Assembly (NCBI GenBank): GCA_000320605.2
Contig: KB445802.1
Coordinates: forward strand, 434,001 to 498,000
Length of the DNA: 64,000 bases
Direction of reading: 5' to 3'
Origin: Gelatoporia subvermispora B
Taxonomy: Eukaryota; Basidiomycota; Agaricomycetes; Polyporales; Gelatoporiaceae
The notes under the pieces are model-generated. The model saw only the letters and a program-made list of their open reading frames with translations, searched no databases and was not told the origin of the DNA. This document shows positions 1-12,029 of this stretch, in pieces. Position 1 is the first letter of the stretch. Every line of letters begins with the position of its first letter. The position numbers were made by a program, and so were the translations under genes.

Positions 1-444
1 AGCACGCGCTTGCCCTTGACGGGTGCGCCGACCATGACGCCGCCCTCGCCGTGGTCCTTCGCCTCCTTGCGGTCGTACGCGTAGCCGACGTCGATGGCGT
101 GCTCGCGGTGCAGAAGCAGCGCGGCACAGGCCGCAAAGGAGATCGCCTTGTACGCGGGGCCAAAGATCACGTCGAACTGAGGGAGCGCGGGCGACGCTTT
201 GAGCGCGTCGGCGATCGTGGACGCGTAGGCGGACCCGACGGCGTCGAGAACGGCGCCCGAGGCGAGAAGACCAGCGTTGAAGAAGTACGGCGAGTTACTG
301 AGCGGGAGGTGAGAGAGGAGAAAATGAGAGATGATAGGCTGGGACAGACCGGCCCGACTTGAGGATAAAGGAACCGAACTTGAGCGCGCCGGCGGCCATA
401 GAGTGCTCGATGAGTTCGTTCTGGTATTTTTCGAGCGAAGTCAT
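1..444 (-). CDS. URA5: Orotate phosphoribosyltransferase, 3' end cut by window edge
   Basis: Transfers the ribose-5-phosphate of PRPP to orotate to make OMP in de novo pyrimidine synthesis, in the cytosol. Two exons are visible: 350-444 and 1-297, with a 52-nt intron at 298-349. The start is the ATG at 442-444, beginning MTSLEKYQNELIEHSMAAGA. After splicing, the protein reads through the family motif LKSGRNSPYFFNAG and on to FGPAYKGISFAACAALL and EHAIDVGYAYDRKEAKDHGE. About 130 residues are present out of the roughly 225 usual for the family; the PRPP-binding loop lies beyond the window. The gene runs off the left edge, so nothing can be said about its 3' end. Confidence 0.93.
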
Positions 445-1878
445 GGTGAAGAGTAGGGATATGAAGGGATACGGAGGGCTCTGGAGAGAAAGATGTTTGG
501 CCGATATTTTGACGAACAGAGCTGGGGACTTTGCGGGGAGCACGCGTTGATGAGATCTATCGCAGATCTGCATCGTAGATCACCAGATCTGACCCAGGGA
601 GGCCAGCAGCAAAAGTCGCTCACACCCACAAAGTCAGGCGTTTATACCTCTATCAGCGCGTTCAAGCCGTCGTACATCTTCCGTATGTTCGACGCCCCGG
701 ACATTTGCTGCACACCTGTGATATGTCGCACGCAGCCGGTGAGACGAAGACAAAAAGTGGATCTGCGATTACATAAGTTATCAGCGCCTCCTATTTTGGG
801 CGACCTCGACGGCCCTACTCCAGACCATGCTGCAGACGCACCACTTCGCCTTCGACATCGCGCGTAACCTATAAGATGTCTCCCCCAAATCTTATATTTT
901 CTGCAACATATTTCGCGATATCCCACTAGCTTTGTTCTGCCTATATCGAGACCCACTGCCCCAAGACCGCCGGCTGCGAAGTTGATTGCCCAAGAGGTTG
1001 CTCATGAAATTATCATTCCCGAGGTGGGTGCTCCGTCTACTCTTTCCGTCGACCAGCGTTCCATATCGTGCAAGTAATGGCGGGTCATATGTGCGCTGTC
1101 GGCGCGTACGCTACCCATTCCCAGAGTCTCGGGCGGACGAGTTGTCGTGCCCGGGGCTGTCGCGCTCCGGATCTTGAATGACGGCCAGGACAGCCATAGG
1201 CAGTCTCAGAATGCGTATTGTCCCCACTTGTTCGTGCCGTATCTTCTCCTCCCACTCTTTTACGGACACGGTGGACAGTGCTGGTGAGTACGCCTGCGCT
1301 GGCGACGTCATCGGGGTCGCCATGTCCTAGCCATCTGTGTCTGCGGCACTAGCTACCTCCGATTCCCCAGCTGAACGACGTCATTGCTTATCGTTTGGCA
1401 TCGGGGAATATGGGTGGTACATTAGGGTTTGAACAGTGGGGCGCATTCTGTCAGATGGGGTCGCACGAGCTCATCTCAGGCATTTCCACCTACCTCCGGA
1501 GCGACCAGCGATGAGATGGGCAATCATGACCCTGGACTGCTGGGTCTGACGCTGAAAAGCGCTTTTGGGCTCAGGTACCATAGGTTCATCAGATTTGCTC
1601 TGGAGTCGTGGTCATTATATGTATGCCTGAGAAGTGGAGCATGGCAGAACTCTTGCGGTTGGGTCAACGATCTCATCTTTCGGAAAGTGCATATATACCC
1701 CATACATGCGCTTCATTGTCCAAGTTTCGCAGCATATCACATCGATGAAGTCTGATCTCGCTCGATGAATGACTAACTCGATTCAATTTCTAGTTACTCA
1801 ATATCTCCAACATCATTGATCTTACGCCTATCATACTTCGCCTACCGATCAACCTATAATTGCTAACGACACGCTACG
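445..1878. other. Intergenic region between URA5 and the TOK channel
   Basis: Shared upstream region of two divergent genes. No reading frame here looks coding. An AT-rich run at 1691-1698 (atatatac), about 180 bp before the channel start, could be a TATA-like element, but support is weak. Confidence 0.5.
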
Positions 1879-4800
1879 ATGGGATTCGTCACACTAGTTG
1901 CCGCAGCCCACTTCATTGCAAGCGGATTCCGCGATCACGACAATCGCAGTTCGTCAGACCCTGAAAAGGGGTTGACTGCGCCATCCGACGGGACCGCCAG
2001 CGCCCGTGACATCGCGACCGAAGAGTCTGTCATCACCCGCGAACCCGAGACAGACGAGCCCGAAGAAGAAGAGAGTGAAGATGACGACGAAGCGCTGACA
2101 CCGACCGAGACACCTTTGCCGCGGCGATTCCGCCGATTTGCGACCATGACCTCCACAACGTTCTCCGTCCCACTCAGGCACTATTCCACATTTAGCAGCG
2201 GTTTTTATTCTACACGGACATCTAGATGGCTCTCGAAGATCAGATCGTACATTTTCGCGCAAGACGACCCAGACCACTTCGTTCCGAATTACCGCTGGAC
2301 GCCCATCGTGTCGGGCGTCGTGATTCCGTTTGCTATCTTGCTTGAGATCCCTGGTCTGACGGAGCGGTGGTACATCCGGACGGAGGGAAACACAACGGTG
2401 GAGACACGCCCGAACCCGGTGATTCTGGATGTGGGCATGGCAGTCTCGATGGCGTGTGCGCTGATCGCGAATATATGCCTCGTTTTGCGGTTCCTCGAGA
2501 AGAGAGTTAGGATTGTGACGATCTTGTGCATCGCCTTCCTCACCGTGCACGGTACGTGTGTGTGTCTATTTTTCGAACCCCTCCGCCCTGACGCCTTTGC
2601 AGATTTGATCAATATCTCTGCTGTGACGATATTCGGCGTGGAACATCGCTTTGACGATGGTTTCACGTATGGCCAGTCGTTCTGGATCACGCTCTGCTCA
2701 ACAGTAGCATCTACGTTCACCAACATCACGCTCGTATACGATTTCGTCCGTACGCCAAACTTTGCCGAGTCAGGTGAGTGCCTAGCGACGCATACATCCT
2801 ACATTGTCTCACTCGTCGATATAGGGAGCGGGCTGACGCGCAGGCAGCGTGGGCTCGTGATCATCGTCATCGTTCTGCTCGCATACATTGCCTTCGGCGC
2901 TCTCGTGAACTCGCTCCTACTTAATCTGTCCTTCATCGACGGGCTGTACTTCACCACCGTCACGATCGAGACGATCGGATTCGGCGACCTGCACCCGGAC
3001 AACACCGCCTCGCGCGTGTGGATATGCTTCTACGCCGTCGTGGGCATCATCAACATCGGTGTCGTCATCGCGATGTGCCGCGAGACGGTGCTGGAGGGCC
3101 TCGAGATGGGGTACCGCAAGCGCATCCGCGCACTGCGCCAGCGCCGCCGCGAGGCCCGCCGGTTCCGCCGGTGGGAGACGCGCTGGCGCCGCGCGGTCGA
3201 GTGGCGCCTCCGCGAGAGGCGCCAGCCGGTGTGGGTCAGCGACAGCGAAGACGCGAGGTCGCACGACGGCGTGCGCTTCGTCGGCTTGCCCGGCGGCACC
3301 GCCGGCGCGGGCGAGGAGGGCCGCTTCTGGCGCTTTGTCCGCGGGATCCGCTGGCGCGGGCATGCGCCCGGCGGGCCCGTGGAGGACCGCCCCTCGCGGC
3401 GCGTGCGCGGACATCCGTTCGGGAAGCGCTTGAACCTGAACGCGCTGAGCAACGTCGAGCTGGAGGAGGCCGCGCTCGAGGCGGGCGTCCCGCTCGAGCT
3501 GTTCCTCGACCCCGGCCCGCACCGCCAGCAGGACGCGCTCTCGGTCGCGCGCGGTGCGCCGCATGCGACCCCCACGAGCGGGGGCCGGGCGGTGGTGGAC
3601 GTACACAACGTGGGTGCGATGCTCGGGCTGCACGGGACGTTCGCGAACGACCCGTGGCCGCCCGAGCCCGCGACGCCGACGCACGCGCAGCTCGGGCGCA
3701 TGGCGGCGGTGCTCACGAAGGTCGCGCTCACGCACAGCGGGCGCCATGCGCACATGCCCGGGCACCCGAGCGAGGATGCGGAGCAGCGTGGGGTGCCGGA
3801 GCATGGCCAGCCGCAGAGCACGCAAGCAGGCGAGGGGAAGGAGAAGGAGGAGGGCGGACACCAGCAGGCGCACGCGCATGGCCATGGACGACATCTGGCG
3901 ATGGAGAGGTATGCGCATGTCCCGAAGTGGCTGCGCGAGTTTAAGCGCGGCGCGCAGCAGACGTCACGGATCTCGTATGAGGAGCTTGAGGAGACTATGC
4001 GCGCCGAAGAGAAGAAAGCGCACTACGCAAAGGTACGTGCCTACTTAGACGATCCTCCAGCATAATTTTCTGACAGTCGTCGATCCTAGCTCATCATTGC
4101 ATATGGCCTGTTCTTCGTGTTCTGGATTGTAAGTACCGTCAGATCTCTCCTAACCTCTAGCTCATCGTCGTCATTCAGGTTGGTTCCGCTATCTTCAGCG
4201 CTACCGAGAGTTGGTCATACGGCATTGCCATGTATTTCTGTATGTCCTATCGTTTTAACTCGATTGCCCCTCGCACTGACAGGACTGCAGGCTTCGTGGC
4301 ATTCACTACCCTCGGCTACGGCGACTACTCTCCCCAAACGCCTGCAGGACGATCCATCTTTGTCGTCTGGGCCCTGTTCGGCGTAGGCACTTTGACGATC
4401 CTTGTGTCCGTGCTTCAAGAAGCCGGGTCCTCTCGCTACAAGAGCGCGCTGCACTCTCATGTGTTCGATCGCGCAGTACGCAAGTTCCGGCAGAAGGAAG
4501 CGCGCGAGGCGGAGCAGGTCCTCCAAGGCCACCCGCTCCGCCAGGATTCGGGCGACAAGCGCGAGCACCCTGGGGTTTTGCAGAAGAATGGTGGAGCCAA
4601 CGGACACCCCAATGGACATGCCACGCCTCGCCAGCCGGAGCCGGCGTCCCAGCAGGCGGCGACTGAAAGGATACGGAGCGTGCAGGATACAGCCCGTCGT
4701 GAGCTGGAGGCGCTCCCGACCGAAATCATCCGGCAAGCACGGGCTTTCCATGACTCCATCCAGTACTTTATCGGGGCTGGAACTGATGAGGACACGGGCG

Positions 4801-5456
4801 ATCCGGTGCTTACGTCGCAAGAGGGTACCATCAATGTACCGGAAGAACTCAGGAAGCTACTGGACGAGATTGCTACCACAGAAAACATCGGGGATCGAGT
4901 GAAGAAAGAGATCCTGCAGGATGACGATGCCAGGAAGGTAAGCCGTGGAGTTTATAGGTGATATGACCTTCCACTTACGCCATGTATATTCAGACTCTCT
5001 TCATGTTGAACATCGAGAGTGAGTTTCTCCATGTATACGAACGCTTCTTTGGTTGACGCTTGTGGCTCAGGGGCTCTCAGAAATATGATTCGATCTGCAG
5101 AGCGCGCTCTAGCAGCGCTTGCAGACCGCGATGCACTCATCGCACTAGATGGACAACGTCAGACGTCCACATCCAGGGTCACGCTGGCCCGTTTCGCGGA
5201 GACGGACCACCACTCTAGATCTCGCTCTCGCTCATCGAAACGCACCGTCCGTTCCCACTCGTGGTCACGCTCAAGGAGACGCAACTCGTCTCCGACGGAC
5301 TCGATGCGAGCGCCGTCACCTCCTAGACCTTACTATCGTAATGCGGACAGTTCTTCGATCTCCCTCGCCCGGCAGTCAGTTCATGAGGAGCCGCAAGCGG
5401 GCTCGTCTTCACTTCCGAGGTCGAATTCCCAGTGGGGACATTTCAAGCTGCAATAA
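1879..5456 (+). CDS. TOK-type two-pore outward-rectifier potassium channel
   Basis: Plasma-membrane K+ channel of the fungal TOK family (eight membrane segments, two pore loops). Predicted exons: 1879-2551, 2603-2773, 2825-4032, 4090-4128, 4179-4239, 4291-4937, 4994-5018 and 5071-5456, giving 1069 residues. Pore 1 reads TVTIETIGFGDLHPDNT (about residue 330) and pore 2 reads FTTLGYGDYSPQTPAG after the exon at 4291. The family junction ESGSGLTRRQRG is recreated by splicing 2773 to 2825. An acidic, Ser-rich N-terminus precedes the first membrane segment, and the C-terminus is Ser/Arg-rich. The oddity is length: yeast TOK1 is about 690 residues, while here a GC-rich, Arg- and Gly-rich linker of roughly 310 residues separates the two pore halves. 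Confidence 0.9.
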
Positions 5457-6187
5457 TACAGTATCTCTTCGATATATCTCTGTTCGTTATTCCTGATTGC
5501 TCACGATTGTACTGCATACATCCCTTCCCATCCATGTATTATTGGTCCTACATGTTCGTGTATACCTGGGATACCCTAGAACAATCTATAGCACATTGTC
5601 TTATCGTCGACCATATCGCCCAAGTTGCCACATCGACATTCCGGAGTCTATGTGCGATCCCTTGGTGTATAATCAACACCTGTTAACGCTTCAGACTATC
5701 TTCGGCACTGGTGCGCTAAGCGCGCGAAACACACATTCACGTTAAGTTTTGCGTCGTCATTTCCATCGATCTATGCAGGCCACAACAATGTGACTGAGGA
5801 GAACTCGAGTGGGTTCGAGGAGGTTCAGAGACTGGGGTTCGCTCCCTGTTCTCTAGATCACCCTCGCCGCGTTACAGTGGTTTCAGCGCGGACACTGCAC
5901 CTGCTCTTCGTGGCCATGGACAGGGTGGAGGATGCCTCAGCCCAGTCCGAATTATTGAACATCGAGGAATCATTTTGACAAGGCAAGCACTACGGCATTC
6001 CATTCGCCCACTGCGTCGGTTCAAATACGCTAGTAACTTTATCAAGCCGCTGGAGTCGCAGTCGAGTAATCCCCGCTCAATCGGATCGAAGCTGCAACTT
6101 GAACTGTATAGAACGTTAAGAACTTGGAGGACACGATATCTGGGCATACATTTCACTCATCACGCATTTTTCACGTAGTCGACACCT
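5457..6187. other. Intergenic region between TOK channel and IDO
   Basis: Short open frames at 5790-6178 have no recognisable domain and no convincing splice sites. I see no supported gene. Confidence 0.45.
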
Positions 6188-7513
6188 ATGGTACTCGCGG
6201 TCTCCCTCAGCCACATCATGTCTCATGTCCTTCCCCGACTCAGCGCTGTTGAAGGTGACGAGTCTTCTCAGCGCTCACCTCAAGGCGTCGAAAACAAGTT
6301 CAGGCCCGAAGAGTTCGGTGTCCACCCACAATCAGGATTTTTCCCTCCTCAACCCCTTCAGAAACTTCCCGATGCTTTCGGGACATGGGAGCAACTTCTT
6401 GCCGACGCGCGTAGCTGCCTCACGCTCAATAATGATTGCAGTGAAGAAGCGGCTGCCAAACGGCCGAAAGGCGAACTCTGGAGGAATGGTGTTCGAGACG
6501 TGGGTTTTCATACTACGTTCGAATTTCGCTCAGCTCATAGCATCGAACAGATGCCAATACTGAGCGTTGAGGATCTTACGGAGAACACCCAACTCCAGCG
6601 GGCGCATATGGTCCTTGCGTGGATATTACACTTCTTCATACATTCCATGCCACAATCGCAAGAAGACTCCCAAGTTCATGTTCCGCAATCACTCGCCATT
6701 CCTCTGGTTGAAGTCTCCAAGGTCCTTCGGATCGCCCCAGTGGCCACGTTCGCGGACACTATACTGTGGAATTACGAATTGATCGACCCCATTTTGCCTC
6801 TGACGCCGCAAAACATCAAGTACGACAACCTATTCTCAGGAACGGAGACGGAACGGCAGTTCTACATGGTCTCTGCATTAGTGGAATTGAAAGGGACAGA
6901 GATGCTCAAGATATTCGAGGATTTCTACAACCTTCGGGATTATACAGCTCCCTCTGCGGTTGAGAAAATCGCAGTCGATCTCGTTCAGCTCAAGAAGATT
7001 GTCGGCGCGTTGGCGGAGATCTTCCGATTGATCTTGACTACACTCGACCCTAGCATCTTCTACTGGAAGGTGCGTCCGTGGTGGGTGGGTGCAAAGAACA
7101 CGCTCAAGAAGATGCAATGGATTTTCGATGGCGTTCCAAATTCTGCGGTGTTGGACGTCGGGGGTGGATCCGCGGGTCAAAGTTCGGCCATGCATGCGCT
7201 TGACATCTTCCTTGACATCGACCACAAGCTCGACGCCGAACGATCCGGAAGGAGCCTGCAAGCAGACTTAAGTTTAGTGGAGCGTATACGCCAATACATG
7301 CCCGGGAAGCACAGGGAGTACTTGGAACACATGACCTCCATACGACCAACCGTTCGCGATGTCGCTCAGAGCATTCCGACACTCGTTGAACCATACAACG
7401 AAGCTGTGCTTGCTCTCAAGGCCTTGAGGGATCTGCACATCAGGACAGTGACGCTTTATGTGGCTAGCCAGTCCCGTTCAACCCCAAGTGCCGGTCTTGT
7501 CTTGGAAGTGTAG
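6188..7513 (+). CDS. Indoleamine 2,3-dioxygenase family protein
   Basis: Family members are cytosolic haem enzymes that open the indole ring of tryptophan, the first step of the kynurenine/NAD pathway. A single uninterrupted frame of 441 residues starts at the ATG at 6188 (alternative ATG at 6218). Family blocks appear in order: GFFPPQPLQKLPDAF near the N-terminus, QSLAIPLVEVSKVLRIAPV, RQFYMVSALVELKGTEML (about residue 218), DPSIFYWKVRPWWVG, GGSAGQSSAMHALDIFLDI (about 325) and YMPGKHREYLEHM (about 369). The proximal haem histidine expected about eleven residues before the Tyr of YMP is not seen; Ala occupies that position. It is therefore either a divergent or inactive IDO paralogue, or the ligand is supplied by another residue. 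Membership of the IDO fold is firm; activity is not. Confidence 0.85.
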   Translation: MVLAVSLSHIMSHVLPRLSAVEGDESSQRSPQGVENKFRPEEFGVHPQSGFFPPQPLQKLPDAFGTWEQLLADARSCLTLNNDCSEEAAAKRPKGELWRNGVRDVGFHTTFEFRSAHSIEQMPILSVEDLTENTQLQRAHMVLAWILHFFIHSMPQSQEDSQVHVPQSLAIPLVEVSKVLRIAPVATFADTILWNYELIDPILPLTPQNIKYDNLFSGTETERQFYMVSALVELKGTEMLKIFEDFYNLRDYTAPSAVEKIAVDLVQLKKIVGALAEIFRLILTTLDPSIFYWKVRPWWVGAKNTLKKMQWIFDGVPNSAVLDVGGGSAGQSSAMHALDIFLDIDHKLDAERSGRSLQADLSLVERIRQYMPGKHREYLEHMTSIRPTVRDVAQSIPTLVEPYNEAVLALKALRDLHIRTVTLYVASQSRSTPSAGLVLEV

Positions 7514-8139
7514 AATGAGGGATGGGTAATAACGTTCTCCGGTGGGTAGGATGTCAGACTCAGGAAACTATGATAGTTCAAGTTATTAATTCGGCACTTG
7601 ACACGACTTGCGAGTCTGCGACACGTGGCAAGGCAAGGAAGACGCCGGCAGGCCTCGAAAGGCAGGCACAAGGTGTCGACCACAGCAAACGCGACGTTCT
7701 CCTAATACTAACATGCATCATCGTCGCTACATATTAACGCAGCATCCTGTGATTCAGACCTAGTGCGGAAATAGTACGGCACTTGATTGGGCTGATTGAG
7801 CATGGGACTACCTACAGGGAGACTGGAGGAGCATGAGGCACCACCTGACGGTGGAAGCTGCCAGATACCCCAGCCTTGGGCGTGACGGCAACGGCGAATG
7901 CCTACCGGTGAGGCTACTACTTCCCAATTCATTGATGACAGCGGCGTATAGCATGTCCTTGGCATATCCGGAGCTCAGCGTGATACATAAGGTTCGCACT
8001 GCCTTCTCTGCATTGCCAGGTGCCCCGCCTTCGACGGTACTTGTACAAGAGTCCGCCGACTCATTATCCCTTATTTTCAGACGTATCAACTTCAGCTCAT
8101 TACCAGCAGACAAGTGTTCCTTCTACGTTCATCCTTCGA
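7514..8139. other. Intergenic region upstream of first F-box gene
   Basis: No supported gene. It presumably carries the IDO 3' end and the F-box gene promoter. Confidence 0.4.
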
Positions 8140-9821
8140 ATGGATAGCCGTAAGTCTCTGCTTCAACTTTACTGGACACGTACAGCTGAAGATCGTTGTT
8201 TAGGTCGTTTCTCAAGTCTTGATGGCGGAAAGGATCCGAGACGGGTGTCTGCCTATGGACGTTCCACATCTCAACGGCGAACGTCCCAATTACTGACCCA
8301 ACTATCCATTACATCAGAGGTCTTTCGTATCTCGTCTCCGCATAAACGCCGCCTACATACAGCATCGCCTCCGTCCAGGAAACATCGACGGTCACCAGCC
8401 GTCCCGTTCGAAATATGCGAGCGAGTTATCCACTTCGTAGCTCATCCAATAGACCGCCCATCGTTGGTCGCGTGTGCGCTTGTCTGCCGTGCCTGGCTCT
8501 CCACATCCCGTCGACATCTTTTCCACATCGTCCACCTACGCACGGTACCCCAAATCGAATTTCTCTCACAAATTCTGAACAATTTTCGAGGCCTGCGGGA
8601 CCTCATAGGTGGATTGGTGGTGTGCCCTTCTGATGAAGATGCGCCCGATGTCTTGCGCCGATCTTTGTGTATGCTGTCCCATATGCCTTCTGGGACGACG
8701 TTCTCCGTTTCCCCGCTTTCGCCCTCCCTTTCTTCTGCTTTCCTTCCCAAGACGACTCGTCCTAGCCTGTTCTCGAGACGTAAGAAAATTCAACCAAAGT
8801 ACCGAGCACGACTATCACTCGAGGGGTTAACTTGGAATGCACCAAATACCTTCTCGACTTTGCCGAAGTATAGTTCGGTCACGTCACTCTCACTTTGTTG
8901 TAACTCCTACACCAATTTCTCGGACCTACTGCCTATGTTATCTCAGTTTCCGGAGTTGCAGTATCTGCATTGCTGCAGCCTCTCGTGCCTGGACTGCCCT
9001 TCTTCGGAATCTCTCAACCCTCGATCGTTCCATGGGATGCTAAATAAGCTACGGCGAATGGAGGCAAGTTTCGAACCCGATGTGCCTCACACTGCTATAT
9101 TCATGTGGCATAACAGGTTCATACAGATACCTTGCACAGCCAGCAAATACAGCAGCTGCTGGACGCAAGTGGAACAACGCTCGAAATCCTCTCCTTGCAC
9201 ACAAGATCTGATCGTGTGCTCTCACGATGCTCCGAAGGTAAGCATAGCACCCAGCTTGGTGATAGATCGAAGTGTAACAGACCTCGAACTTATTAGATTC
9301 TTCCTTCACCCCTGATCTCGGGCGATTTACCGCACTACACACCATCTCCCTCGGAAGCGAGTTGCATCATACTGAGGGAAATCTTTCATGGATGAACGAT
9401 GTACTTGAGACGTCGTCCTCCAGTGCACTCAAGCAAATTGCGCTCAGACTTCCACGAGCCACCGTTGACTTCGCTACTCAACGGCGGAGACGATCAAGTC
9501 CGATGGCCTTGCGTCTTGAAGAAGTCCTGACCAATTCCCAATTTGGTGAATTAGAACGAATTCTCTTCATGCTGCAAAGCTTCGAGAACTGCGAAACATC
9601 ATGGTTCCACGAGGTCAGCAGCCTGCTGCAGGAATCCCAATCCTCGGAACCGGCGCTCGTTGACGTACAATTGCTTGATGGGAAGGTGCGTTAGAATTCG
9701 AACTACATCCCCACACTTGGAAGATATCTTGTCTGATCGATAGTTACAGCATGAACACACTCCTATCACGATCTCGGGAGTTACGGTGTTGCATCCTCAT
9801 TTTCGAGCTTTCCGAGAGTAA
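8140..9821 (+). CDS. F-box protein, basidiomycete family, copy 1
   Basis: Predicted substrate-recognition subunit of an SCF ubiquitin ligase; the target is unknown. Exons: 8140-8149, 8204-9063, 9117-9237, 9297-9685 and 9750-9821, giving 483 residues. The F-box runs from PAVPFEICERVIHFVAH through LVACALVCRAWLSTSRRHLF. It is followed by the family segment LRDLIGGLVVCPSDEDAPD and a C-terminal region with leucine-repeat-like stretches, including FTALHTISLGSEL, which is matched by AVSLGSE in the third F-box gene. The intron at 9064-9116 starts with GC rather than GT (gag then gcaagt), the usual GC-AG context, and is needed to keep frame. The 10-nt first exon is inferred from a 54-nt in-frame intron and is the least certain part. 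Confidence 0.75.
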
Positions 9822-10541
9822 GTACCAGGGATCTGGTTTGATAACGAGGTGAAGATCCTCGTATTCCAGCCTATGTGTTCAATGAAACCTGCCTCTATTG
9901 CTTGTGACATTTAGACTTTGAACTTTGACGATATTCACTGGGCGGCGGACATGAAATTAGTTCAACAAGTACAATGTAGCATATCTAACAGCATACCTAT
10001 GTAAAGTTCCAGTCCTGCGTGCGCGTGTGCATTATGTATAGAAAAGAGAATTCTGGTCATATGGCATAGTCGATCAATTATCTCAGCGTGGGTAGAACAT
10101 ATCTGGCAGTTGCTATCCATATATCGGTGCATGTCGGTGTCACATTCGCGCTATATTCGATATATACATCGCATACAAATCACTGATGTGGCTTCAGAAG
10201 TTCGGGTAATTTAAGAGCTCAATTGAGGTGGCAATGTAAGTACTATGACATTCGTGTCAGCTAATCAAGCGGCGCGGTTACCCTGCCTTCCCAGATACAA
10301 GGTTCACTAGGATGACCCTACCTGTTCCGGCCTGTGCAGCCGCACAGCCGGCGCACGCTGCACGCTGTAATCGTATATGTCATACCTCGTTACCACTATA
10401 TCTATCTATCTGACCCACTTCGTTGTGTGGCCTTCGTTCTCTCAGACGTTCAGGCCAACAGGTGAGCGAAGTTGCCTGTTTTCCAGGCTGATTGCGTTAA
10501 ATCGTGTCTACTACCACAGTCAGATTATAGTGAACATATCC
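9822..10541. other. Intergenic region between F-box copies 1 and 2
   Basis: No supported coding sequence. The second F-box gene could extend up to an in-frame ATG at 10377. Confidence 0.4.
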
Positions 10542-12029
10542 ATGCGGTGTTGGCCAGGTCGTGCCCCGAAACCCCCCTCATTTCGTCTGACCACCTCTCT
10601 GCAACGGTTCAGATCAAAACCCAAACCACGTAATGCTCGGGAAACTTCTCCAATATCCTCGGATATTATGAGCGATTTGGCAGTCGTTCAGCGATGCGTG
10701 AGCCAGCTACCCATCGAGACTTGGGAAGAGATCCTCGATCTTGTAGCCGAGACACTGGATCGTCGGTCGATGTTGGCTTGTGCACGCGTCTGCAAGACGT
10801 GGCTGCCCCGGAGCCGACACAATCTCTTCGTTGTCGTTCATCTGCGACGACCAGGCCAGCTTATACGACTATCGCATATCCTTAGCGATTTCCCTGAGAT
10901 CAGCTACTTGGTCAAGCACCTTGTGCTATGTCCGAGTGAAGATACTAGAGATATGCTATCTCTAGTATGGGGCCTCCTTCCACATCTCCGAAATACAACA
11001 GAGCTTACCATCCAACCATTCGACGATTCGTGCGGCACCTTTCTTCCGAACACAAACATGGAAGAAACAATGAGATCCCAGCCCCTCAAGCAGCAAGTGG
11101 CCCGGCGACGGAGAAGCCGAGAGTATGGCGCGCCTTCAGCCGACAACTTCATCCCCCATAAGCTAATGCAATCCCAAGATTCACGCGCAACCTTCGCGTC
11201 AATTACAACACTCCGCCTCCTTGGGGATATCAACCACGACTTCCCGATCGTGATTTCCATCTTGCGTCGCCTTCCCAACCTACTCCACTTATGTTGGCGG
11301 TCTGCCGCCACAAATTCTATGTTCCCCTTCATCGGTCCCGCTTCTGACACTCACGAAGACGCGAACTTGCGAAAACTCAGAGACGTCGAGGTGCGTTGTT
11401 CATCGTGTATGTCCCCTGGTCCCTCACGCAGCTGCTTTGGGCCTCCAGATGCGATTCAAATATTTTCCAGGTGCAGGGGTTAGATACTTGATCCGGGACT
11501 TAGGAGACTCCGTGCATGCGCTCAGTTTAGCTTTTTTGAAGGGTTTCCCGGATCCGGAAGGAGATGGTCAGTAGGATCAGTATACTCCGTATCGATACTG
11601 ATCGTCGCCTGGTCTGCAGCCGGGTCTCCGAATCTCAGTCGATGTAGCGCCCTTCGCTGCATTTCGTTGGACAGCTGGATACACTGCCGGCACTGCGACT
11701 ACACTTGGATGAGCAATGCACTTGCGACTATAACCTCAGACCAAATGAGGCAGATCGAAGTCAGATTTATATTGGACGCTACGTTCCTCGGCAGGGAGGA
11801 GGTCCTGAATCGGATACCATTCTCCCAGTTTGATATTGTTCTGTCTCGCCACCAATTTGCAGACGTCGAGACGTTTCAGTTCGTTTTCGACGACGACAGC
11901 AGTCGTCTACAATGGTGGATATCCGAGCTCATGGTGCGGATGCCAATTCTCCATTCTCAGGACAGAATCAAGTTGCATTTGCGCGATGGCAGGTCTTCGT
12001 TCTTACTCTCTCGTATGACAATACGTTGA
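10542..12029 (+). CDS. F-box protein, basidiomycete family, copy 2
   Basis: Predicted SCF ubiquitin-ligase adaptor of unknown target. Exons: 10542-11390, 11449-11566 and 11620-12029, giving 458 residues. The F-box is clear: LPIETWEEILDLVAETLD, then MLACARVCKTWLPRSRHNLF, followed by YLVKHLVLCPSEDTRDML, the same layout as its neighbours. After the second intron the frame gives NLSRCSALRCISLDSW, aligning with the FTALHTISLGSEL and GALRAVSLGSE blocks of copies 1 and 3. The start is uncertain: in-frame ATGs lie at 10377, 10542 and 10668, and I chose the middle one because the paralogues also carry a basic leader before the F-box. Confidence 0.75.

Noticed and set aside
2917..3944. Long overlapping frames on both strands within the TOK channel gene (for example 333 and 308 codons).
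   Set aside because: They are shadows caused by the high GC content of the channel linker. The plus frame with pore motifs is the real one.
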